Shown here: in pieces, positions 35,025-43,649 of the stretch
Position numbering within the stretch: the stretch's first letter is position 1
Layout: each line of letters starts with the position of its first letter
NCBI RefSeq assembly: GCF_003688855.1
Contig: NZ_REFW01000003.1
Span: forward strand, 310,001 to 374,000
Source of the DNA: Tessaracoccus antarcticus
Lineage (GTDB): Bacteria; Actinomycetota; Actinomycetes; Propionibacteriales; Propionibacteriaceae
Direction: 5' to 3'
Length of the DNA: 64,000 nt
Notes under the pieces: generated by a model
The model's input: only the letters and a program-made list of their open reading frames with translations
Database searches by the model: none
What the model was told of the DNA's origin: nothing
Translations under genes and position numbers: made by a program

Positions 35025-38000
35025 TCAGGAGAACAGCACGATGTTGTTGAACACCCACTTGTTGACCATGGCGTAGCGCCACACACCGTTGGAGGACCGC
35101 GTGGAATCCACCACCGTCGCCCTGATGTAGCTGCGACACCCGTTGCCACCGGTGGCCGCAGTGTCACACTCAGTGCGCCACTGACGACCCTCCGCACTGG
35201 TCCACGCACCCGTGTGACCCAACGGGTTCTTGGCCCACCCGGCCCGCGCCGACGGCAGGTACGTCAGGTTGTTGAAGAACCAACCGGTGGCCTTCACGAA
35301 CTTCCCACCGCTATGGGTCACCTGGGTCGCCCAGATCTCCGTGGTACAGCGCCACGTCATCGAATACGACTCACACGTGGTGAACCACTTGCGACCATTC
35401 ACGCTGTGATACCCCGGCGTCGTGTACACATCACCCCTGGACGGCGGCGTCGCCGTGACCGTCGTGGTTGTTGTCGCGGTCACGGTGGGCATCACCGTCC
35501 CAGTCCCCGTGGGCGCGCTCGTCGCCGTCGCAGTCGGAGAAGGCGTGGCCGTGGCGGTGGGTGACGTGGACGGGGTTGGCTCCGGTCCGCTCGCCCCGGT
35601 GACCCTGAGGTCATCGAGGACGATCGCACCGATCACCTTGTCATCCGAGGCCTTCGTGATGAAGATCGCGAATTCCGTGACGGACTTCAACTCCTCGGCC
35701 GAGGGCCGACGTGTGGGGTCGAGGTTCTGGTACGAAGCCGGGACCGCATCCGCCACCGCCAGAGAGAACTCGACGGGCTCGGTGCCCCCGCTGGAGGCGT
35801 ACACCTCGTAACTGACGTCGCCGGCCTTGAACTGCATGACCACCTGCTGGTTGGAGCCGTCCGGCAGCATCCACCCGGTGATGCGCTCGGAGCCTGACCA
35901 GTCCGCCGTGAGGCTGCGGGCGACGCCCGCGTAGGTCACGCTGGAGAAGTCGAACGCGAACTTCATGGCCTGGGTGCCCGTGCCCGAGATGGGGGCCACC
36001 AGCGACAGGTCGCTCTGGTTGTTCCTGCGGTTCCACGCCGTCTGCAGGGCGGCGTCGTCGGCGTAGGACTCGAAGTTGTCGATACTGGTGGCGCCAACCG
36101 GCGGCGTGGTGACCGTGGCAGAGGGGGACGGGGACGGGGATGTCACGGGCCCCCCGGGCAACGGTTCACCCTCGCCGGCAACAGCCTGGAGGTTGTCCAG
36201 AGCGATGCTGCCGGGTGTGGTGTAGCTGTCGGTTTTGTTGATGTAGACGTAGAACTCGCTGACCGACTTCATGAGCTCCTGCGTGAGTCGCTTGTCCTTG
36301 TTCGCGCTGTCCCACGGCGGGGGACGGAAGTCGGAGAAGTGGATCGACAGGTTCTGGGGCTCCGTGCCGGCCAGGGACGGGTAGTACTCGAAGGTCTGGC
36401 CGCCGGCCTTCATCTGCAGCACGAGCTTCTGGTTGGAGCCGTCAGGATCGAGCCACAGGTTGAATCGGTTGAACGCCGACCAGTCCTGCCCGCTCTCGAG
36501 CACCTTGCCGAAGCCCTGGTACTCCTGCGCGGTGAAGTCGTAGGCGTAGCCCACACCCTGGGACCCGGCGGCGCCGGTGCCCAACGCCAGCGCGGAGGAC
36601 GGGGTGTTGTTGAAGGAGTAGGCCGCCCGGAGTGCGTTGTCATCCCCGTACCCCTCGAAGTCGTCGATGGTTCCCACGGGCAGCTCCGGTGTCGAGCCGA
36701 GAACGATGGAGGCGGTCGCCTCCATGGGGTCGCCCGTGGCGTAGGCGGCGTGGACGGTGACCTGAACGGTCGCGTTCGTGAGGCCGTCCTCGCCGATGTT
36801 CCACGCGGCGGAGTGGTAGCCGTCGGCCCCCAGTGTGAGCTCGTGTTCCACGGCATCGCCGGAGACGGTGAACCACGCGCGGGTGGGCACCTTGAGGGTG
36901 GCCTTGGCGCGAACGGTGACGCTCGGCGTGGTCACGCGCACACCGTCGGCCGGGGAGACCAGGCGAAGGGTCGGCTGTGCCGGTGCCGCCTCAACGTCCC
37001 GCGTGAGTGCGTCGCTGGGGATGTTGCTGGCGAAGACCGAGTAGGGGTCGTCGTACATGGCCGTGAAATCCGGGAACATCTCGTGCTCGGGTGTGGAACC
37101 GAAGGCGGGGTAGGGGACGTAGAACTGGTCCATTCCCCAGTTCTGCCACGTGAGCATGTAGGCCATCCTCTTGGCCTTCGGGTCGTTCTTCATCGCGGTC
37201 AGGAGATCGGAGTAGAAGTTCAGGCTCTTGTTGCCCGTCTCCTTGATGGTGCGCTCACCGTTGCGCCCGAACTCGGTGAACGCGGCGATCTTGCCGTGCT
37301 CGTCCGCCAGGTCCGAGAGCATCCTCAGGTCAACGATGGTCCCCCCGATCCAGGCATTGGAGTCATTGGCGTCGTTGTTGCTTTCGTAGCCGTCGTAGCC
37401 CATGACGTCGACCCATTCGTCACCCGGATAGGTGGCCAGATACAGGGCCTTGTCACCGGCGAAGGTGCCGTTCGGGGAGAAGGCGTAGAGGAAGTTCGAC
37501 ACGCCCTTGGTGTCGCGGAGGTACTCCACCGTGTAGCGGAAGAGTTCCTTGTACTCACCCGCAGTCGTTTGCGCCGCTCCCCACCAGAACCAGGAGCCGG
37601 TGTTCTCGTGAAAGGGTCGGAAAATGATGGGGATGAGGTTGCCTTCGGCGTCCACGGAGGCATCCGCCGTGGCGGCGATCCGGTCAAGATAGGCGTTGAA
37701 CGCGGCGTTCTTGTCACCTCCGGGCAGGATGTGGCTGACCACGCGCCCGGTGCTGTCGCTGAAACTGCCGCCGGTGACGAAGTTGTTGATGTGGGTGCTG
37801 AATGTCACGATGGCGCCCGCGCCGTGTGCCTGCTTGATGCCGTTGGCGACGGCAGCCACGTTCTCGGCGTCGGTGTTCGTCGGCTTTCCCGGGCCCACGG
37901 ACCCCTCCAGACTCAGCGTGTCGATCCCCATGATGGCTGGGTAGTCACCGGTGCCGGCATGGACGTCGGACTTCACCCCATCCGGTGTGGAGAATGTGAC

Positions 38001-38258
38001 GCCATTGTCCAGGTCACCCTGGTGGCCAAAGAGGACGCCCTCGCCCCGAGTGCCGTTCAGGTAGGACCACAGGGACTTCGTCTCCGGCGTGGCGGAGGTG
38101 TCGACGATATTGGCGATGCCCGGCTCCGGCTGCGCGGCGTGGGCGACGCTCTGGGACATGCTGGCGCCGATGGCGCCCGACACCACGAGTGCGGCAGCGG
38201 CGGCCATCGCAAGCACGCCCCTGCCCCGCTGGCGTGGGCCATTGCGGATGTTTGTCAT
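35025..38258 (-). CDS. Secreted GH26 beta-mannanase, copy 2 (larger)
   Basis: 1077 residues. Signal peptide (1-41, SVAHA-AQ), GH26 domain with E218 in FRPFHENTG and the nucleophile in FTEFGRNG, Ig-like domain, a first carbohydrate-binding-like module (IDDFEGYGDDNAL), a short Ser/Pro linker, a second related module (IDNFESYADDAAL, absent from copy 1), a long Thr/Pro/Ser/Val linker, and the same C-terminal two-repeat module. Start ATG at 38258 follows GGAGAA. The extra binding module probably changes targeting to mannan or the cell surface. It is divergent from the GH38-like gene. Confidence 0.9.
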   Translation of the reverse strand: MTNIRNGPRQRGRGVLAMAAAAALVVSGAIGASMSQSVAHAAQPEPGIANIVDTSATPETKSLWSYLNGTRGEGVLFGHQGDLDNGVTFSTPDGVKSDVHAGTGDYPAIMGIDTLSLEGSVGPGKPTNTDAENVAAVANGIKQAHGAGAIVTFSTHINNFVTGGSFSDSTGRVVSHILPGGDKNAAFNAYLDRIAATADASVDAEGNLIPIIFRPFHENTGSWFWWGAAQTTAGEYKELFRYTVEYLRDTKGVSNFLYAFSPNGTFAGDKALYLATYPGDEWVDVMGYDGYESNNDANDSNAWIGGTIVDLRMLSDLADEHGKIAAFTEFGRNGERTIKETGNKSLNFYSDLLTAMKNDPKAKRMAYMLTWQNWGMDQFYVPYPAFGSTPEHEMFPDFTAMYDDPYSVFASNIPSDALTRDVEAAPAQPTLRLVSPADGVRVTTPSVTVRAKATLKVPTRAWFTVSGDAVEHELTLGADGYHSAAWNIGEDGLTNATVQVTVHAAYATGDPMEATASIVLGSTPELPVGTIDDFEGYGDDNALRAAYSFNNTPSSALALGTGAAGSQGVGYAYDFTAQEYQGFGKVLESGQDWSAFNRFNLWLDPDGSNQKLVLQMKAGGQTFEYYPSLAGTEPQNLSIHFSDFRPPPWDSANKDKRLTQELMKSVSEFYVYINKTDSYTTPGSIALDNLQAVAGEGEPLPGGPVTSPSPSPSATVTTPPVGATSIDNFESYADDAALQTAWNRRNNQSDLSLVAPISGTGTQAMKFAFDFSSVTYAGVARSLTADWSGSERITGWMLPDGSNQQVVMQFKAGDVSYEVYASSGGTEPVEFSLAVADAVPASYQNLDPTRRPSAEELKSVTEFAIFITKASDDKVIGAIVLDDLRVTGASGPEPTPSTSPTATATPSPTATATSAPTGTGTVMPTVTATTTTTVTATPPSRGDVYTTPGYHSVNGRKWFTTCESYSMTWRCTTEIWATQVTHSGGKFVKATGWFFNNLTYLPSARAGWAKNPLGHTGAWTSAEGRQWRTECDTAATGGNGCRSYIRATVVDSTRSSNGVWRYAMVNKWVFNNIVLFS

Positions 38259-38329
38259 GCGGTTCTCCGTTGAACGAGCTACTCGGGCACAGGCCCCGGC
38301 CTCCCGACTGTGGAAGGCACTACCCACTC

Positions 38330-38357
38330 TAAGCTAACTTTGATAACTTGATCAAGT
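38330..38357. promoter_or_regulatory. Operator box between GH26-2 and GH38-like genes
   Basis: TAAGCTAACTT (38330-38340) as before GH26-1, followed by the perfect 12-bp palindrome ACTTGATCAAGT (38346-38357). The palindrome overlaps a -35-like TTGATC for GH26-2; a plus-strand TTGATA with TGGGAT 17 bp further may serve the GH38-like gene. Confidence 0.5.
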
Positions 38358-38425
38358 ATGTTTGGGATCGGCGCCACCTGGCAAGGACTGCCGTGACCCC
38401 CACCACTCGGAGGACCGATTCACCG

Positions 38426-41400
38426 ATGACTGACACCACACTCTTCACCCTCACACCCGCTTCAGCTCCTCCCGCGGCAGGCCCGTGGACGCTGTGTGAC
38501 GGGGTGAACACAGCCGTCATCCGCTGTGCGGCACAGGATCCCTCAACGCCCACCGGGGGCGCACTACCCGCCGTCCACCCGGGCGTGTTCGACGCAACCG
38601 GGGGCATGTCCTCCCATCGCGTTCGCGTGCACTTCACCGTGGGCGAGGCCACCGACGCCGTCCTCCGGCTCAACTTCTCCGCGGAGAGGGGCCCCTGCCC
38701 GGACCTGGAGGTGGTGCTGGACGGGCACCACCGGGGCATCTTCCACCCGATCGTGGAGCGCAACGACCGGTCGGTTACCGGCGAGCCCGGCCCGGTGGCG
38801 GGCCCGGGGACCGTGGAGGTGTCACTCCCCGCGGCATGGTTGTCACCGGGAGAGCACAGCCTGGACGTCTCCACAGTGGTGGACGAAGCCTCAGCCATCG
38901 GCGACCGCAACGGCGCCACACATGACGTGCTGCGCGCCCCCCGTGAGGAACTGCCCCTGGCCCGGGACACCTACGGGTCATGGTTCGGCGCCTACCTGCG
39001 GTGGAACCGCATCTCCCTGCACGCGTCCGAACCCCTCACGGACGGGCCTTCAGTCACGGTGAACGCCACGCCATTCTTCGTGGCCACCCCTGAGGGCGAC
39101 CGCCCGCTCGTCGATCTGGACGTGACCTGGCCCGCCGGCGCCCCTGCCCCGGTGGGCCTGACGGTGCACTGGGGTCACCACGGTCCCGAACTGCCGGTGC
39201 CCGCCGTGCCGACCGACCGCGACTTCGGCCAGTTCCGCTGGCGGTTCGCAGCTCCAGCCTTTGATGAGCCGGTTCCCGTGCGCGTCGCGGGTGACACGCT
39301 CGTGTGTGCAGTGGAACTCACCCCGCGCCGGAAGTGGGACCTGCACCTGATCCCGCACGTGCACCTCGATCTCGGGTTCACGGACACGCAGGGCAAGATC
39401 CTGGAACTCCACTGCCGCAACATCGACCGTGCGCTGGACATCATGGATGGCGACCCCACTTTCAGGTTCGCCGTCGACGGCAGTGTGATCGCCCGCGAAT
39501 ACACCCGGACCCGGCCGCCACGCCAGGTGCAGCGCATGATGGACGCCATCAGCCGGGGAGACCTGGGCGTCAACGCCCTGCACAGCAACGCACTCACGGG
39601 CCTGACGAGTCTCGAGGAGCTGTACCACTCCACCGATTTTGCCCTGACGTTGCCGCGCTCCAACCGCACCAACACACGGTATGCAAACCTCACCGACGTG
39701 CCCACCTGCACGAGTGCCCTCCCGGGGGTGCTGAAGGCACTTGGCATCGACGGTTTCGTCGGGATGGCCAACCATGGTCGCGCCGCCACACGCACCAGCG
39801 ATGACATTCACCTGGCCTCCCCCGTGCGCTGGCGAGGGATCGACGGCAACCAGGTCCTCGCTCATTTCGCGGACCACTACTCCCAGCTGCGGTTCCTCGC
39901 GGGGGACCCGCAGTCCATCGCCGGTGGCGTGAACGGTCTCGAGCGGTTTCTGGTCCGATTCGAACGCGAGGACTACCTACCCACGGACCTCGCCGTCATC
40001 GGCACCCATGCTGACAACGAGGACATAGCCGACGGGGACACCGGATTCGTCGAACGCTGGAACGCGGTCTTCAGCTATCCCCGATTCCGCGTCTCCACCT
40101 TCGACGAATACCTCGCCGCCGTCGAACCCCTGTACGACAGGCTTCCGGTGTGGCAGGGCGAGGGTGGCAGCTTCTGGGAGGACGGCGCAGGAGCGGCCGC
40201 TGCCGAGTTCGGGCGCTACCGCCGCACACAGGCACTGCTCCCCGCCACGGAAACCCTGGGCGCTGCCGTCTCCGCACACGATGCCGGCTACAGGACCAAC
40301 CGGCACGAGCTCGACCGGGCCTGGAACGGTCTGGCCGTCGGGGCGGAACACACCATCACGTGGTCGCGGGGCAGTTCCCACCCCCACGCGTTCCCCGTGG
40401 CGGACCAGCTCGACTGGAAGGCCCGGTTCGTCCACGACGCCGAACGAGTCGCCGGGGATGAGAAGAATCGGCACCTGTCGCAGCTCGCCGAGGTCCTCGG
40501 CGCCACCGGCGCCGGGTTCCTGGTCTTCAATCCACATGCGTGGACGGCTGATCTGGACGCCGAGATCGACCTCCCCGACCGCGTGGAACTCGTCGACGCG
40601 GACGGGCCCATCCAGGTGGAGACGCTGTCCGACTGCGCGGGGATGCGCAGGTGCCGGCTCACGCTGCGCGCCATGGCACCGCACTCCTACCGTTTCCTGC
40701 CCATCACCTCTGCACTGCGCACCCTGCCCGGCGGCGAGTCAACCAACAGCCACGAGATCTCTGAGAAGCCGCACGCCACCTACACGGCACGAGCCGCGGA
40801 CGCCACGATCACCGTTGGCAACTGGAGCCTCACGCTGGATCCGGCGACATCGCTGCCACGCAGCCTGATCCACGGGTCCTCCGGTCGCGAACTCCTGGAC
40901 ACGGGTGCTGACATCCGGCTGGGTCAGCTCATCCGCGCTGCGGGACGCGCCTCGCACGAGTCGCAGGACTTCTCCGTCCTGCCGGAGATCCACACCCACG
41001 AGCGACTGCGGAGCGAGTTCATCGAGAACTACGGCACCGGGGTGATCCCGTCCGCGCTTGTGGAGGAGTCCCCCCATCTGCAGTTCATCGGCGTCAAGGA
41101 GACCTTCGACGGCGCACGCCTGCGCTGGCTGGGGGGCGGGAACGGACTGGATGCAGTGCGGATGGATCTGCTGCTGCGGAGGGATGCGAACGAGATGGAC
41201 CTCGAGGTCGAATTCACGAAGGCGGCCTGCCACGACATGGAGGCGGTCTACGTCGCCTTCCCGTTCGCCGACGCGGATCCTGTGCTGCGCTACGACCGCC
41301 AACTCGGGTGGGTGGAACCCGCACGGGACCACGCCCCGGGCGCATCCAACGAGTGGGGTGCACTGACCAATGCCATCGCGTTGGACGGATCGGGGGGTGC

Positions 41401-41947
41401 AATCCACTGGACCGCCATCGACGCCCCCCTGTGGTCTGCCGGCGACCTGGTGCGCGGCACCTGGGCATCCGAGTTCACCGTAGGCAACTCCCATCTCTTC
41501 TCCTTCGTGATGAACAACTTCTGGCCGTGCAACACCCCTCCCATGCAGGAGGGGACCGTGGCGTTCCGGTACCGGTTCGGCGTCGCCGAGTCCTTCTCCC
41601 CGTCCGCTGCAAGCCGCTTCGCCCGGACGGCGCGGGTGGGGGCCGCCATCGCCGAGATCCTGCCCCTCGACAGGTACATCCCCGGGGGCACCGCCGCCTA
41701 CATGGAGGGGTCGTTGCTCGACCTCGGCGCCGACACTGACACCGAGGTGCAACTGCGGCAGGGCCACGACCCCGACGAATTCACCCTGCGGGTGGTCAAC
41801 CTCGTGGCAGAAGCCCGAACGGTTACCCTCCGGGTCCCGGACGGTCTGCGCAGCACGCAGGGCGGCGCCGATCCCGGCGCCGTCACCGTCAACCTGCGCG
41901 GCTGGGGCGACGCCCTGGTCCCGCTCACCAGAAGGGACGCGTCATGA
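38426..41947 (+). CDS. GH38-like alpha-mannosidase
   Basis: 1173 residues. A GH38-type catalytic core begins near residue 305 with HLIPHVHLDLGFTDTQG (metal-binding His-x-Asp) and includes LTDVPTCTSALPG (candidate nucleophile Asp), GTHADNEDIADGD and ITWSRGSSHPHAF. Large beta-sandwich domains follow, and an N-terminal sandwich precedes the core. It is a distant member of the family, so activity on alpha-mannosides is likely but not certain. No signal peptide. The ATG at 38426 is preceded by GGAGGA at slightly long distance. It is first in a plus-strand unit with the GH51 remnant and sulfatase. Confidence 0.75.
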   Translation: MTDTTLFTLTPASAPPAAGPWTLCDGVNTAVIRCAAQDPSTPTGGALPAVHPGVFDATGGMSSHRVRVHFTVGEATDAVLRLNFSAERGPCPDLEVVLDGHHRGIFHPIVERNDRSVTGEPGPVAGPGTVEVSLPAAWLSPGEHSLDVSTVVDEASAIGDRNGATHDVLRAPREELPLARDTYGSWFGAYLRWNRISLHASEPLTDGPSVTVNATPFFVATPEGDRPLVDLDVTWPAGAPAPVGLTVHWGHHGPELPVPAVPTDRDFGQFRWRFAAPAFDEPVPVRVAGDTLVCAVELTPRRKWDLHLIPHVHLDLGFTDTQGKILELHCRNIDRALDIMDGDPTFRFAVDGSVIAREYTRTRPPRQVQRMMDAISRGDLGVNALHSNALTGLTSLEELYHSTDFALTLPRSNRTNTRYANLTDVPTCTSALPGVLKALGIDGFVGMANHGRAATRTSDDIHLASPVRWRGIDGNQVLAHFADHYSQLRFLAGDPQSIAGGVNGLERFLVRFEREDYLPTDLAVIGTHADNEDIADGDTGFVERWNAVFSYPRFRVSTFDEYLAAVEPLYDRLPVWQGEGGSFWEDGAGAAAAEFGRYRRTQALLPATETLGAAVSAHDAGYRTNRHELDRAWNGLAVGAEHTITWSRGSSHPHAFPVADQLDWKARFVHDAERVAGDEKNRHLSQLAEVLGATGAGFLVFNPHAWTADLDAEIDLPDRVELVDADGPIQVETLSDCAGMRRCRLTLRAMAPHSYRFLPITSALRTLPGGESTNSHEISEKPHATYTARAADATITVGNWSLTLDPATSLPRSLIHGSSGRELLDTGADIRLGQLIRAAGRASHESQDFSVLPEIHTHERLRSEFIENYGTGVIPSALVEESPHLQFIGVKETFDGARLRWLGGGNGLDAVRMDLLLRRDANEMDLEVEFTKAACHDMEAVYVAFPFADADPVLRYDRQLGWVEPARDHAPGASNEWGALTNAIALDGSGGAIHWTAIDAPLWSAGDLVRGTWASEFTVGNSHLFSFVMNNFWPCNTPPMQEGTVAFRYRFGVAESFSPSAASRFARTARVGAAIAEILPLDRYIPGGTAAYMEGSLLDLGADTDTEVQLRQGHDPDEFTLRVVNLVAEARTVTLRVPDGLRSTQGGADPGAVTVNLRGWGDALVPLTRRDAS

Positions 41948-42222
41948 CCACAGCCCGCATCACCGTCGACCGTGACTTCCTCGTCGGTCCGGTCCCACCC
42001 CGCCTCTTCGGCTCCTTCGTTGGGCACATGGGGTGCTGCGTCTGCACCGGCATCTATGAACACGGCCATCCGGAGGCCGACGAGCACGGCTTCCGTCGCG
42101 ACGTCCTCGAACAGCCCGTCGGCCTTGTCGCGCTTCCCGTCGCGATCGACGGACCCTCCGTGATGCGGATGCCTCCCGCGCTCTCGTGGGCAGCCGTCGA
42201 ACCGGAGGTCACCACGGCATGA
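41944..42222 (+). pseudogene. GH51 arabinofuranosidase remnant with internal deletion
   Basis: 92 codons. The first 57 or so match the N-terminus of actinobacterial GH51 alpha-L-arabinofuranosidases (RITVDRDFLVGPVPPRLFGS, GHMG, TGIYEHGHP, DEHGFRRDVLE). The last 35 (AIDGPSVMRMPPALSWAAVE) look like the C-terminal strand of the same family. The whole catalytic barrel, roughly 400 codons, is missing, and the joint stays in frame. The product cannot be an enzyme. Its ATGA overlaps with both neighbours survive, so it now serves at most as a translational bridge. Confidence 0.8.
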
Positions 42223-43649
42223 CCGGTGAGTCAGGACTGCCACAGCCCCCCAGCATGTTGATCCTCTACACCGATCAGTGGCGCTGGGATGCGTTGGGGT
42301 GCCTCGGCTCACCCGCCCTCACGCCGGTCCTCGACGCCCTGGCCGCGGACGGCGTGCACTTCGACCACGCCGTCGCACAGTCCCCGGTGTGCATGCCGAG
42401 CCGGGCGTCGCTGCTCACCGGTCGCTACCCCTCCGACCTCGGCATCACCCACATGGGGGTGCCCGTGCCTCCCGAGACCGAGACGATCGCCACCGTGCTC
42501 GGCCGCCGCGGATACTCCACGGCCAACATCGGAAAGCTGCACTTCCAGCCGCACGCCAACCGGGACCACGCAAGCCCCCACCCGTCCTACGGGTTCGACG
42601 AGTTGGTGCTCTCCGACGAGCCGGGTGTCTACGAGGACGACTACCGCGCCTGGGTCCGCACCCAGGACCCCGCAGCGTTGGAGGGTCTCAGTCCTGGCCT
42701 CCCTCCGGCCGCAAGGACATGGCAGGAAACCTTCGGGGAACACGACGGCATCCACGGCGCGGACCAGGCCCCCCGCAGCGACTTCGACGCAGTCCACGAG
42801 TTCCCGTACCCTCCGCAACTCACGCACACCGCATGGGTGGCCACCCGCACCATCGACCACCTCGCCGCCCTGGTCCCGGGCCAGCCGGCCCTCACCATCG
42901 CAAGCTTCTTCTCACCCCACGCGCCGTTCAACGTGCCGGCGTCCTACCTCGATCTGTACGACCGCGACCGGTTGCCGCTGCCCGACCTCTCCGCCGCCGA
43001 GCGCACCGGGCAGGACGCCGAGGGGCCCAGCGACGAGCAGATCCGGATGGTCCGTCACGGCTACTACGCGGCCATCAGCGAGGTCGACCACCACATCGGC
43101 CGGATCCTGGCCCACCTCGAGGACGCGGGGCGGGCGAACAACACCATCGTGGTGTTCGTCTCCGACCACGGCGAATGGCTCGGGGACCACCTCCGGTTCT
43201 CCAAGGGGTACCCCGCAGACGACCCGGTATCCCGCGTGCCCCTCATCATCCGCTGGCCCGACGGGGTGGTCTCCCCCGGCCGCCGGGTCACCGACATCGT
43301 CGAGCTCATCGACCTTCTGCCGACGTTGCTGGAGGCCTCGGCCGTTCCGGTACCCCGCACGCTGCAGGGGCACTCGCTGCTCCCGGCCCTGCGCGACGAG
43401 GTGCTGAACCGCCCCGCCATCGCCGTCACCGAGCACGCCGGCTGGCGCTCGGTCCGCACGCCGCGCTACCGCTACCTCATCCACGCCGACGGCACCGAAT
43501 GCCTCTGGGACCTCGTCTCCGATCCCGGTGGCCACGTCGACGTCGCGGCGGACCCTGACCACGCCGACACGCTGGCGGAGCACCGGCGGCTGCTGCTGCA
43601 GCGGTTGCTGGAATCCGAGCGGCCACTCCCCCGCACCTGGCCCTACTGA
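42219..43649 (+). CDS. Type I sulfatase
   Basis: 476 residues of the alkaline-phosphatase-like sulfatase family. The formylglycine motif is CMPSRASLLTGR with Cys58, so a formylglycine-generating enzyme is needed. Metal ligands are seen in LILYTDQWRWDALG and VFVSDHGEWLGDH. No signal peptide, so cytoplasmic. It would remove sulfate esters from imported sugars, and its place between mannosidase genes suggests a sulfated mannoside or glycan. The ATG at 42219 overlaps the GH51 remnant stop and has GGAGGT upstream. Its 3' end overlaps the GH92 gene by 7 nt. Confidence 0.88.
   Translation: MTGESGLPQPPSMLILYTDQWRWDALGCLGSPALTPVLDALAADGVHFDHAVAQSPVCMPSRASLLTGRYPSDLGITHMGVPVPPETETIATVLGRRGYSTANIGKLHFQPHANRDHASPHPSYGFDELVLSDEPGVYEDDYRAWVRTQDPAALEGLSPGLPPAARTWQETFGEHDGIHGADQAPRSDFDAVHEFPYPPQLTHTAWVATRTIDHLAALVPGQPALTIASFFSPHAPFNVPASYLDLYDRDRLPLPDLSAAERTGQDAEGPSDEQIRMVRHGYYAAISEVDHHIGRILAHLEDAGRANNTIVVFVSDHGEWLGDHLRFSKGYPADDPVSRVPLIIRWPDGVVSPGRRVTDIVELIDLLPTLLEASAVPVPRTLQGHSLLPALRDEVLNRPAIAVTEHAGWRSVRTPRYRYLIHADGTECLWDLVSDPGGHVDVAADPDHADTLAEHRRLLLQRLLESERPLPRTWPY

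Noticed and set aside
36339..38273. Long open frame on the plus strand opposite GH26-2
   Set aside because: Antisense to a clear GH26 gene with signal peptide and catalytic motifs; its own translation shows no domains.
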